Shown one piece after another: positions 1-6,943 of a stretch of 13,312 bases of DNA. This DNA is from Bacteroidales bacterium (GTDB lineage: Bacteria > Bacteroidota > Bacteroidia > Bacteroidales > Paludibacteraceae): positions 1 to 13,312 of the forward strand of contig CAAFYY010000074.1 in the NCBI GenBank assembly GCA_900767385.1, in the 5' to 3' direction. The notes beneath the pieces were generated by a model. The model did no database searches and was not told the DNA's origin. It saw only the letters and a list, made by a program, of their open reading frames with translations. The position numbers and the translations under genes are program-made. Position 1 is the first letter of the stretch; each line of letters begins with the position of its first letter.

Positions 1-779
1 ACCGTAGGAAGGTGGTTCGTCAGAATCTTCGCCGTTCCTTCCCCGACTACCCGATGGACCGAATCCGCCAGATAGAGCGGAGGTTCTATCTCAATCTCGC
101 CTCGTGTGCTGTCGAGACCATCTGGATGATGACCGCCTCCAAAGACGACGTCCGAGAGCATGTGGAGTACAGAAACATGGAGCTCATCACTGAGGCGTTC
201 GACGAAGGACGCAACGTGACGGCGCTCTTCGGTCATTTCGGCAACTGGGAGTGGATATGCACCACGCCGCTGTTTCTTAGGGAGAACGATGCCGTTGCCA
301 CCCTCTACAAACCGCTCTCCAACCCATTCTTCGACCAACTCTACTACGACATGCGAAGCCGTTTCGGTGTCCATTGCATCCCGAAGCAGAAGGTGTTGAG
401 GGCTTTGGTTGATTACAAGAAAAAGCAGCAACCCGTCATCCTGGCTTTCATTGCCGACCAGTCGCCGGCGTTGAGCAGTCTCCATTACTTCACTCAGTTT
501 CTCAACCAACGCACCCCCTTTGTGACCGGTTGGGAAGAGATATCGCGCAAACAGAATAGTCGCGTCATCTACGTAGATATCCAGCGTCCGAAACTCGGCC
601 ACTATATCTATAATGTGCAGCTTCTGTGCGACTCGCCAGCAGCGACGCAGCCGTACGAACTGACGGAGCAATATGCCCGCAAGCTGGAGGGAAATATCCT
701 TCAGAGCCCCGAATTGTGGCTGTGGTCTCACCGTCGTTGGAAACATGCCGACAAACAAATTGTAGAAAATCGAAAATAA
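1..779 (+). CDS. LpxL/HtrB-like lysophospholipid (lipid A) acyltransferase, 5'-truncated
   Basis: Probably transfers an acyl chain to a lipid A precursor or related lysolipid at the inner face of the cytoplasmic membrane. The reading frame is open to the left edge. The GTG at 12 is not the true start, because the codons before it (R-R-K) continue the family's conserved 'RRKVVRQNL' stretch. The N-terminal membrane anchor is therefore outside the window. Numbering from the codon at 12, the acyltransferase HX4(D/E) box is HFGNWE (75-80, His75 and Glu80). An ADQSP segment follows at 148-152, then a FLNQRTPF substrate-pocket-like stretch (163-170). The C-terminal PELWLWSHRRWK motif is typical of the family. 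About 255 residues of a usual ~300 are present. It lies 26 nt before the glycosyltransferase and is probably co-transcribed with it. The family is clear; whether the acceptor is lipid A or another lipid is inferred. Confidence 0.88.
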   Translation, partial: RRKVVRQNLRRSFPDYPMDRIRQIERRFYLNLASCAVETIWMMTASKDDVREHVEYRNMELITEAFDEGRNVTALFGHFGNWEWICTTPLFLRENDAVATLYKPLSNPFFDQLYYDMRSRFGVHCIPKQKVLRALVDYKKKQQPVILAFIADQSPALSSLHYFTQFLNQRTPFVTGWEEISRKQNSRVIYVDIQRPKLGHYIYNVQLLCDSPAATQPYELTEQYARKLEGNILQSPELWLWSHRRWKHADKQIVENRK

Positions 780-805
780 AAGCAATCAAAGATTTTTGTC
801 ATTCT

Positions 806-1822
806 ATGATGCCGAAAGTAGCAATCGTAATCCTGAACTTCAACGGAGAAAAATTCCTTCGTGAATTGCTGCCCAATGTGGTGGCCAACTCACCTGAGGG
901 CGAAGTTGTCGTGGCCGACAACGGCTCAAGCGACGGCTCCATTGCCTTCATGAAAAACGAGATGCCACACGTCCGTCTCATTGAGTTTACGGAGAACTAT
1001 GGCTTTGCAGAAGGATACAACAGAGCCCTAAGACTCGTTGAAGCAGAGTATTATGTACTCTTGAACTCCGATGTTGAAGTCACGGAGGGTTGGCTCCGCC
1101 CGCTGATAGCCTACATGGATGCCCATCCTCAGACCGCTGCCTGTCAGCCGAAACTGATGGCTTTTCATCAGCGCGACTCCTTCGAATATGCGGGTGCGTG
1201 TGGCGGCTTCATCGATATGTTGGGCTATCCTTTCTGTCGTGGCAGAATCTTCGGCACGGTGGAGAAGGATGAGAACCAGTACGACAGTGTCATGGAGGTG
1301 TTCTGGGCCACGGGTGCCTGCCTGATGGTCCGCAGTCGTCTCTATCATGAAATCGGCGGATTGGATGGAGAGTTCTTTGCCCACATGGAAGAAATCGACA
1401 TGTGCTGGCGAATGAAGGCGCGCGGACACTCCATCGTCTGCGTCCCACAAAGCAAGGTCTTCCACGTGGGCGGCGGCACCCTCTCTGCCGAGAGTCCCCG
1501 TAAGACCTATCTCAACTTCCGCAACAACATGCTGATGCTCTATAAGAACCAGTTCAACCACTATGGATTCCGTTTCGTGGTTCGCATGTTGCTCGATTAT
1601 GTGGCTGCCTTGCAGATGCTTGTTCAGCGTAAACCGAAAAACTGTCAGGCGGTCTTCAAGGCCCGCTGCGACTTCTGGAAAATGAAAAAATCGTTTGCCG
1701 AGAAACGGAACGCCAATAAGCAACTGACCACTTGTCGCCTCCCTCAAGGCATGATGCCAACGTCTATCTTGATGGCCTATTATCTGAAAGGGAAAAAACG
1801 ATTCAACCAACTGAATTGGTAA
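806..1822 (+). CDS. Family 2 glycosyltransferase (rhamnosyltransferase-like GT-A fold)
   Basis: Cytoplasmic or membrane-associated transferase that moves a sugar from a nucleotide-sugar donor to a surface glycan or lipid acceptor. Counting from the second Met (809), GT2 motifs appear in order: VVILNFNG (7-13), the DNGSSDGS donor loop (37-44), NSDVEV (86-91, the DxD-equivalent), WATGACLMV (167-174) and MEEIDMCWR (193-201) holding the likely catalytic acids. These resemble the WbbL-like GT2 subgroup. A basic, partly hydrophobic C-terminal part (about 250-337) may bind the membrane. The frame is open further upstream to about 626, but that overlaps the acyltransferase and is not GT-like. The tandem ATGs at 806 and 809 sit directly before the first motif, and either could be the start. 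It follows the acyltransferase by 26 nt, suggesting lipopolysaccharide or other envelope glycan assembly. The donor and acceptor cannot be read from the sequence. Confidence 0.9.
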   Translation: MMPKVAIVILNFNGEKFLRELLPNVVANSPEGEVVVADNGSSDGSIAFMKNEMPHVRLIEFTENYGFAEGYNRALRLVEAEYYVLLNSDVEVTEGWLRPLIAYMDAHPQTAACQPKLMAFHQRDSFEYAGACGGFIDMLGYPFCRGRIFGTVEKDENQYDSVMEVFWATGACLMVRSRLYHEIGGLDGEFFAHMEEIDMCWRMKARGHSIVCVPQSKVFHVGGGTLSAESPRKTYLNFRNNMLMLYKNQFNHYGFRFVVRMLLDYVAALQMLVQRKPKNCQAVFKARCDFWKMKKSFAEKRNANKQLTTCRLPQGMMPTSILMAYYLKGKKRFNQLNW

Positions 1823-1864
1823 ATCTTATGTAGAAATCATAGGGTAGAGGTGCGGAAAAATTTG

Positions 1865-1872
1865 TATCTTTG
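1865..1872 (+). promoter_or_regulatory. Bacteroidetes-type -7 promoter box for the M20 dipeptidase gene
   Basis: TATCTTTG matches the Bacteroidetes sigma-ABfr -7 consensus TAnnTTTG exactly. It lies about 27 nt before the ATG at 1900, which leaves a short leader. No clear TTTG -33 element is seen at 19-21 nt upstream, so the upstream half is weak. It would separate transcription of the dipeptidase-tsaB-DUF4290 group from the glycosyltransferase gene. Confidence 0.6.
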
Positions 1873-1899
1873 CCCAAACAAATAAAAATAGAACTCTTT

Positions 1900-3258
1900 A
1901 TGGAAATTCGCAATTATATTGAGGCCAACGAACCTCGTTTTCTCGAAGAACTCTTTTCGTTGATTCGCATTCAAAGTATCAGTCCGCTCCCTGAACATAA
2001 GCCTGATATGCAGCGTTGTGCTGAGCGTTGGGTGGAACTCCTGCTGGCTGCCGGTGCCGACAAAGCCGAGGTGATGCCTACACAAGGCAACCCTGTTGTC
2101 TTTGGTCAGAAACTCGTCGACCCTTCCAAGCCGACCGTCCTCGTCTATGCCCACTACGACGTGATGCCTGCCGAGCCACTCGAGTTGTGGCATACCGACC
2201 CCTTCGAACCAGTGGTCAAAGACGGCAGAATCTGGGCGCGTGGTGCCGACGACGACAAAGGTCAGAGCTTCATGCAGGTGAAAGCCTTTGAATATCTCAT
2301 CAAAGAGAACGAACTCAACTGCAACGTCAAATTCATCTTTGAAGGTGAAGAAGAAATCGGCTCTCCTTCCCTGGAGGCTTTCTGCGAGTCGCACAAAGAG
2401 ATGCTTAAGGCCGACATCATCTTGGTGTCTGACACCAGCATGTTAGGCGCAGAACTCCCAAGTCTAACCACTGGTCTCCGTGGCTTGGCTTATTGGGAAG
2501 TTGAGGTGACTGGCCCGAACCGCGACCTCCACTCAGGACACTTCGGCGGCGCCGTTGCCAACCCAATCAACACCCTCTGTAAGATGTTGGCTCAGGTGGT
2601 CGATGAGAAAGGTCGCATCACCATCCCTCATTTCTATGACGACGTGTTGCCAGTGCCTGCTGCCGAGCGTGAGATGATTGCGCAGATTCCTTTCAACCTC
2701 GACAACTACAAGCAAGCCATCGGCATCGATGAGGTGCAAGGTGAAGAAGGCTACTCAACCCTCGAGCGAAACAGCTGCCGTCCATCCTTCGACATCTGCG
2801 GTATCTGGGGCGGTTACACTGGCGAAGGCTCTAAGACCGTATTACCATCCAAGGCTTATGCCAAGGTATCATGCCGTCTGGTGGCCAACCAAGATCACGA
2901 CGTCATCTCCAATCTCTTCTGCGATTATATCCAGACCATCGCCCCTAAGAGCGTCAAGGTGAAGGTGACCCCAATGCATGGTGGCGAGGGCTATGTCTGC
3001 CCAATCGACCTTCCTGCCTATCAGGCTGCCGAGAAAGGCTTCACCAAAGCATTCGGCAAGAAACCTCTGGCCGTTCGTCGCGGTGGCAGTATCCCTATCA
3101 TCGCTACCTTCGAGAAGGTGCTTGGCATCAAGACCGTCCTGATGGGCTTTGGCTTGGAATCCAACGCCATCCACTCGCCAAACGAGAACAACCGTCTCGA
3201 CATCTTCCGCAAGGGTATCGAGGCCATCGTAGAATTTTATCGCGAATATTCAAAATAA
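1900..3258 (+). CDS. M20 family metallopeptidase (dipeptidase)
   Basis: Predicted cytoplasmic di-zinc peptidase of the M20 carnosinase/PepV-like group, hydrolysing dipeptides or similar small amides. The 452 residues match the usual ~450. Metal and catalytic residues are all visible: HYD (His85, catalytic Asp87), DDKG (bridging Asp118), EEIGS (Glu151 as general base, Glu152 as ligand), Asp178 in VSDTS, and His425 in IHSPNE. The lid-domain DLHSGHFGG (209-217) carries the conserved His211 that reaches across the dimer. No signal peptide is seen. The frame extends upstream to a TTG at 1870, but that codon overlaps the -7 promoter box, and the ATG at 1900 gives the expected N-terminus. TsaB follows after 9 nt, suggesting one transcript. 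Substrate preference is inferred from the family only. Confidence 0.92.
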   Translation: MEIRNYIEANEPRFLEELFSLIRIQSISPLPEHKPDMQRCAERWVELLLAAGADKAEVMPTQGNPVVFGQKLVDPSKPTVLVYAHYDVMPAEPLELWHTDPFEPVVKDGRIWARGADDDKGQSFMQVKAFEYLIKENELNCNVKFIFEGEEEIGSPSLEAFCESHKEMLKADIILVSDTSMLGAELPSLTTGLRGLAYWEVEVTGPNRDLHSGHFGGAVANPINTLCKMLAQVVDEKGRITIPHFYDDVLPVPAAEREMIAQIPFNLDNYKQAIGIDEVQGEEGYSTLERNSCRPSFDICGIWGGYTGEGSKTVLPSKAYAKVSCRLVANQDHDVISNLFCDYIQTIAPKSVKVKVTPMHGGEGYVCPIDLPAYQAAEKGFTKAFGKKPLAVRRGGSIPIIATFEKVLGIKTVLMGFGLESNAIHSPNENNRLDIFRKGIEAIVEFYREYSK

Positions 3259-3267
3259 CATAGCCTT

Positions 3268-3942
3268 ATGGCTTTGATATTAAACATAGAAACATCGACT
3301 GAGGTTTGCACACTGACCCTTGCCGACAACGGTACTCCCATCTTTGAAAGCAAATGCTTTGAGACCAAGTCGCATGCGTCTCAACTTCCGTTGTTTGTCG
3401 ACGAGGCGATGGCGTTCATTCAAGAGAAAGGGTATCAGTTGGATGCCGTTGCTGTCAGCGCTGGACCTGGTTCCTACACAGGATTGCGTATCGGCGTATC
3501 CACCGCAAAGGGGTTGTGCTATGCACTCCATTGTCCGCTGATTTCTGTGGATACGCTTCAGACCATCGCCTTGGGAGCACGGGCTTCCGAGGGTTGCGTC
3601 AGGGCAATGATTGACGCCCGCCGCATGGAGGTCTATACGGCATTGTATACCAAAGACGGCGTTCGTCTGACCGAGCCCGAAGCAGTGATTGTCGATGAGC
3701 ACGCTTTTGCCGAAGAACTTCAGGAGAGCGCAGTCACCTTCTGTGGCAATGGTGCCATGAAGTGTGCGGCTGTCATCCAACATGCTAATGCCCGTTTCGT
3801 GGACGGCGTCCATCCGATGGCTTCCACGATGGCTATGGTGGCAGAAGAGAAATATCAGCAGGGTGCCTTTGAAGATGTCGCCTATTTTGAGCCGTTCTAC
3901 TTGAAAGAGTATATGGCTGTCAAACCAAAGAAAATGTTTTAA
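3268..3942 (+). CDS. tsaB: tRNA threonylcarbamoyladenosine biosynthesis protein TsaB
   Basis: Non-catalytic scaffold subunit of the bacterial t6A machinery. With TsaD and TsaE it transfers a threonylcarbamoyl group, made by TsaC or TsaC2, onto A37 of ANN-decoding tRNAs. The 224-residue length is normal. The ASKHA-fold N-terminus ILNIETSTEVCTLTL (4-18) and the hallmark SAGPGSYTGLRIG (64-76) identify it. The C-terminal YFEPFYLKEYMAVK (about 206-219) is also typical. It lacks the metal-binding histidines of TsaD, as expected. It sits 9 nt after the dipeptidase and 11 nt before DUF4290, so the three genes are probably co-transcribed. tsaD and tsaE are not in the window. Confidence 0.95.
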   Translation: MALILNIETSTEVCTLTLADNGTPIFESKCFETKSHASQLPLFVDEAMAFIQEKGYQLDAVAVSAGPGSYTGLRIGVSTAKGLCYALHCPLISVDTLQTIALGARASEGCVRAMIDARRMEVYTALYTKDGVRLTEPEAVIVDEHAFAEELQESAVTFCGNGAMKCAAVIQHANARFVDGVHPMASTMAMVAEEKYQQGAFEDVAYFEPFYLKEYMAVKPKKMF

Positions 3943-3953
3943 CTCTGTTTATT

Positions 3954-4583
3954 ATGGAAGAAGAACAGAAACAACATCCTATAGCAATGCACTACTTGAG
4001 TCGCAACGAACTTCGTATGCCTGAGTATGGCCGTAATGTCCAACAGATGGTCAATCATGCTCTGACAATCGAAGACCGCGACGAGAGAAACCATTGCGCC
4101 GTGACAATTATCAATTTCATGAGTAGTCTCTATCCACATCTCCGTGAGGTAGAGGAGTACAAGTGCAAGTTGTGGGACCATCTGGCTATCATGTCCGACT
4201 TCAAGCTTGACATCGACTATCCTTATCCCGTGTCGAGTGCGTTGGCCGACCCCGTGAAGCCAGACCCGATGAAGAATACCCAGCAGCGGATTCAGTTCAG
4301 ACAATATGGCAGCATTCTGCAGAAATATATCTGCTATGCCGCCAATATGCCCGACTCACCCTATAAGTTTGATTTGCTCACCGTGTTGGGCAATCACATG
4401 AAGAAGATTTACCAGTTGAACAATAACGAGACCTTCAATGACGATTTTATCATTGAGGATATCAATGCTTTGTCAAATGGTAAGCTGCATCTCGCCCCTG
4501 GCTCATTGAGGTTTATGCAGGTACAGAAGAATCAGGGCAACCGATTCCAAAGCAACAATAAGAAAAAAAATAAGCAACGTTAG
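3954..4583 (+). CDS. DUF4290 family protein
   Basis: A 209-residue cytoplasmic protein recognised as DUF4290, a Bacteroidetes-restricted family without an assigned function. The N-terminal part (about 12-45) is a typical YLSRNELRMPEYGRNVQQMV block. It is followed by a mostly helical stretch with INFMSSLYPHLREVEEYKCKLWDHL (roughly 50-77) and DIDYPYPV (about 85-92). No signal peptide or membrane segment is visible. The tail (about 195-209) is rich in Asn, Lys and Arg. That tail is encoded by the A-rich DNA that serves as the U-tract of the converging gene's terminator, so it may be shaped by transcription signals. In other Bacteroidales, as I recall, this gene often precedes murA; here a convergent nuclease-like gene lies there instead. 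Function is unknown, and position after tsaB is the only contextual clue. Confidence 0.85.
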   Translation: MEEEQKQHPIAMHYLSRNELRMPEYGRNVQQMVNHALTIEDRDERNHCAVTIINFMSSLYPHLREVEEYKCKLWDHLAIMSDFKLDIDYPYPVSSALADPVKPDPMKNTQQRIQFRQYGSILQKYICYAANMPDSPYKFDLLTVLGNHMKKIYQLNNNETFNDDFIIEDINALSNGKLHLAPGSLRFMQVQKNQGNRFQSNNKKKNKQR

Positions 4584-4596
4584 CGAACGCTGCTTA
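4563..4596 (-). terminator. Rho-independent terminator for the HsdR_N gene, inside the DUF4290 3' end
   Basis: An interrupted hairpin spans 4571-4596. TAAGCA (4571-4576) pairs with TGCTTA (4591-4596). After one A-C mismatch, CGTT (4578-4581) pairs with AACG (4586-4589) around an AGCG loop. On the minus strand the stem is followed by TTTTTTTT (the A-run at 4563-4570), giving a classic U-tract. There is no T-run on the + side, so it should terminate only the minus-strand gene. The stem includes the stop codons of both genes. Confidence 0.75.
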
Positions 4597-5046
4597 CAAC
4601 TCGGCATAAGGAAGAATCTCCCGAGCAAAGACATACCGTCTGCTCTCGAAGTCTATCCTGCAGAAGAAATGTTGCATCCCGTTGCTGATCAGCAGATAGG
4701 GAACATTCAGTTGGAGATTGTAGATAGCTATCTGATCAAAGACTTTCTGGATGATATTCACCGTTGGTGCTTTGTACTCCATAATCACTTGGGGCTGACC
4801 GTCTTGAGAATAGACCACGCCATCGCATCGTTTCTTGAGATTGTTGTAGTTTATGCTATGCTCATGACTCATGCGGGTTGCAGGATAGCCCAGCGTCTCG
4901 GTGAGATGATGAAACATCTGCTGGCGTACCCACTCCTCTGGAGTCAACGCGACCCAACAACCTCGAAGTGGATCGAAGACCTGCTTCTGCTGGTTCTCAA
5001 TCCGAAGCTGCAACTGGTATTCCGGAAGATTCAGTTTATAAATCAT
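4594..5046 (-). CDS. Solitary HsdR N-terminal-domain protein (PD-(D/E)xK nuclease-like)
   Basis: A 150-residue protein equal to the N-terminal nuclease domain of type I restriction HsdR subunits, standing alone. The Bacteroidetes family signature WVALTPEEWVRQ lies at 31-42. Nuclease-core residues are present: Asp75 in RCDGVVY, and Glu90 and Lys92 in IMEYKAP. A QKVFDQIAIYNLQL helix follows (about 100-113). There is no helicase/ATPase domain and no hsdM or hsdS nearby, so it is not a working type I system. The frame is open to an ATG at 5094. The ATG at 5046 is preferred because it gives the family-like start M-(x3)-LNLPEY and sits just after a -7 box. It converges on DUF4290 (10 nt apart) and diverges from AMP nucleosidase. 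Similar solitary proteins are common in Bacteroidetes, as I recall often near holA; their role is unknown. Nuclease activity is inferred only from the motif. Confidence 0.85.
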   Translation of the reverse strand: MIYKLNLPEYQLQLRIENQQKQVFDPLRGCWVALTPEEWVRQQMFHHLTETLGYPATRMSHEHSINYNNLKKRCDGVVYSQDGQPQVIMEYKAPTVNIIQKVFDQIAIYNLQLNVPYLLISNGMQHFFCRIDFESRRYVFAREILPYAEL

Positions 5047-5050
5047 GGTG

Positions 5051-5058
5051 CAAAGGTA
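5051..5058 (-). promoter_or_regulatory. -7 promoter box for the HsdR_N gene
   Basis: On the minus strand this reads TACCTTTG, an exact TAnnTTTG match, ending only 4 nt before the ATG at 5046. If used, the transcript would have almost no leader. No strong -33 TTG is seen at the expected distance. It supports the 5046 start over 5094, unless a transcript begins further upstream. Confidence 0.5.
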
Positions 5059-5081
5059 ATCTATTTTTGTGGATAATTGCC

Positions 5082-5113
5082 TTGTCGCCTCCATTAGTTC
5101 GAAGATACTTTAT
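5082..5113 (+). promoter_or_regulatory. Possible promoter for AMP nucleosidase
   Basis: TTG (5082-5084) and TACTTTAT (5106-5113) are separated by 21 nt. This approximates the Bacteroidetes -33 and -7 layout, although the -7 box lacks the final G of TAnnTTTG. The box ends 8 nt before the ATG at 5122. The gene has no upstream neighbour on its strand within this gap, so some promoter is expected here. Confidence 0.35.
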
Positions 5114-5121
5114 ATAAGAAT

Positions 5122-5898
5122 ATGGCATCAAAAGAAAATATCGTAAAGGATTGGCTCGTCCGCTACACCCATCGTCCTCTGGAGGAGTTTACCGACTATA
5201 TCCTCCTGGTCAACTTTAATAGTTACGTTGAAAGTTTCGCCAAGATGTTCAACGTGCCTATCGTCGGCGAAAAAGGTAGCATGCCAAGTGCGTCAGCCAA
5301 CGGCATCACCATCATCAACTTCGGCATCGGTTCGCCGAATGCTGCCATCATCATGGACCTCCTGGCTGCCGTGAAACCGAAAGCCGTTCTCTTTCTTGGC
5401 AAATGCGGCGGCATCAAGGAGAAGAATCAAGTTGGCGATTATATCCTTCCTTTGGCTGCCATTCGTGGAGAGGGCACATCCAACGATTTCTTCCCACCTG
5501 AGGTGCCCGCTCTTCCTGCATTCAGTCTGTTGCGCGTTGTCTCATCCAATATCCGCGACCTCGCTCGCGACTACTGGACCGGAACCGTCTACACCACCAA
5601 CCGCCGCGTCTGGGAACACGATGAGAATTTTAAGGAGAAACTCCGTACTTGCCGCTCCATCGCTGTCGATATGGAGACAGCAACCCTCTTCTCTGTCGGC
5701 TTCTACAACAAGATTCCTACTGGTGCGTTGCTGCTCGTCAGCGATATGCCGATGACCGACGCCGGCATCAAGACAGAGGCGAGCGATAAAGTCGTTACCC
5801 AAAATTTTGCTGACGAACATCTTCAGATTGGTATCAACGCCCTGGAGTCGCTTCAGCACAACAGCCGAACAATCAAACACCTACGCTTCGATTGGTGA
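5122..5898 (+). CDS. amn: AMP nucleosidase (short, catalytic-domain form)
   Basis: Hydrolyses AMP to adenine and ribose 5-phosphate in the cytoplasm, controlling adenylate levels and purine salvage. The 258 residues cover only the PNP/UDP-phosphorylase fold. The E. coli enzyme (~480 residues) has an additional N-terminal regulatory domain that is absent here, as in other Bacteroidetes forms. Visible motifs are INFGIGSPNAA (65-75), FLGKCGG (91-97), the ribose-binding VDMETATLF (182-190) and VSDMPMTD (206-213), whose Asp208 is the likely catalytic acid. The gene is divergent from the HsdR_N gene and followed by holA after 6 nt. Another phosphorylase of the PNP/UDP superfamily (for example an MTA/SAH nucleosidase) is less likely, because the N-terminal VKDWLVRYTHRPLEEF segment resembles AMP nucleosidases. 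Confidence 0.88.
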   Translation: MASKENIVKDWLVRYTHRPLEEFTDYILLVNFNSYVESFAKMFNVPIVGEKGSMPSASANGITIINFGIGSPNAAIIMDLLAAVKPKAVLFLGKCGGIKEKNQVGDYILPLAAIRGEGTSNDFFPPEVPALPAFSLLRVVSSNIRDLARDYWTGTVYTTNRRVWEHDENFKEKLRTCRSIAVDMETATLFSVGFYNKIPTGALLLVSDMPMTDAGIKTEASDKVVTQNFADEHLQIGINALESLQHNSRTIKHLRFDW

Positions 5899-5904
5899 TA
5901 ATTT

Positions 5905-6942
5905 ATGGCCAAGCAATATAAAGTTGATACAGCTGCGGAGGCAAGACGCATACTGACGGACCTCAAGGCAAAACGGTATAAACCGATTTATCTGCTTTGC
6001 GGCGAGGAACCGTTTTATATCGATTTGATTTCCGACTACATTGAGAATAATGTGCTGACTGAAGATGAGAAAGAGTTCAATCTCTCGATTCTCTTTGGCT
6101 CCGACACGAATATGGACAATGTGGTGATGGCAGCCCGACAATATCCGATGATGTCGGAGTATCAGGTGATTATTGTCAAGGAAGCCCAGAGTCTTGGACG
6201 TCTGGATGCTTTGCAGAAATATCTCAAGCAGCCAACGCTCTCTACCATCATTGTTCTTTGCTACAAGCATGGCAAACCTGATGGTCGTCAGAAAGCCGTG
6301 CAGGCTGTTCCTGGTGTTGGTGAGTATTTTGAGACATCCCGCATCGACGAGGCGATGCTCCCACGTTGGGTAGAGTCGTATGTGACAGGCCAAGGAATGA
6401 AGATACAACCAGCTGCTGCCGAGCTTTTGGTGGAGTTTGTTGGCAACGACCTCACTTCGCTGGTACACAATGTCGACAAACTGAAGATTATTACGGCTCA
6501 GAAGTCGGCTGTGGAGATTACCAGCGAGATGGTCTCAGAATATACAGGAATCAGTCGAGAATACAACAACTTTGAGTTGAAAAGCGCTCTGGCTCGCCAC
6601 GACGTGTTGAAAGCCAATAAGATTGCCGAGTATTTTGCCAAGAATCCAAAAGCGAATTCGGTGATTCCTACGATAGCGAATCTGTTTTTCTTCTTTTCCA
6701 ACCTCCTTGCATATCAGACCATCACGGAACGTAATAACTACGAAGTTGCCAAGAAACTAAATATCTACAGTTCGGCAGTGCCCGAGTTGGCGCTGGCATC
6801 CAAATACTATTCTACTCAGAAGGTGATGAGGATTATTGGCTACCTTCGTCAGGCAGACGCCCAAAGCAAGGGTTTCCGCACGACAACGGATATCACCGAG
6901 CATGATATACTTAGAGAATTGATTTTTAAAATTTTGCACTAA
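5905..6942 (+). CDS. holA: DNA polymerase III subunit delta
   Basis: The delta subunit of the clamp loader, which opens the beta sliding clamp for loading onto primed DNA. The 345-residue length fits HolA. The N-terminal degenerate AAA+ region carries PIYLLCGEEPFYIDLI (27-42), where GEEPF replaces a functional Walker A, and QVIIVKEAQ (87-95). The middle has the delta-typical VGNDLTSLVHNVDKLKI (179-195) and TGISREYNNFELKSAL (214-229). The C-terminal helical collar domain includes a Phe-rich LFFFFSNLL (260-268). It starts 6 nt after the AMP nucleosidase stop and ends 1 nt before the dehydrogenase ATG, so it is probably translated within one operon. Confidence is high on motif order; no ATPase activity is expected. 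Confidence 0.9.
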   Translation: MAKQYKVDTAAEARRILTDLKAKRYKPIYLLCGEEPFYIDLISDYIENNVLTEDEKEFNLSILFGSDTNMDNVVMAARQYPMMSEYQVIIVKEAQSLGRLDALQKYLKQPTLSTIIVLCYKHGKPDGRQKAVQAVPGVGEYFETSRIDEAMLPRWVESYVTGQGMKIQPAAAELLVEFVGNDLTSLVHNVDKLKIITAQKSAVEITSEMVSEYTGISREYNNFELKSALARHDVLKANKIAEYFAKNPKANSVIPTIANLFFFFSNLLAYQTITERNNYEVAKKLNIYSSAVPELALASKYYSTQKVMRIIGYLRQADAQSKGFRTTTDITEHDILRELIFKILH

Positions 6943-6943
6943 A

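Noticed and set aside
626..805. Upstream extension of the glycosyltransferase frame
   Set aside because: It overlaps the acyltransferase 3' end in another frame and encodes no GT-like sequence; tandem ATGs at 806 and 809 sit directly before the first GT2 motif.
1028..1810. Long antisense open frame (about 260 codons) opposite the glycosyltransferase
   Set aside because: The sense frame carries complete GT2 motifs; the antisense product is His-rich, shows no recognisable domain and has no start signal. It is a shadow of codon bias.
1870..1899. TTG start for the M20 dipeptidase
   Set aside because: The TTG is part of the TATCTTTG promoter box, so it would lie upstream of the transcript start; the ATG at 1900 gives the family-typical N-terminus.
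4594..5094. A type I restriction-modification or other defence island
   Set aside because: Only the HsdR nuclease domain is present, with no helicase, hsdM, hsdS, integrase or mobile element nearby. All neighbours are housekeeping genes.
5881..6468. Antisense open frame of about 195 codons opposite holA
   Set aside because: It lies entirely against a well-supported HolA reading frame and has no promoter or recognisable domain.
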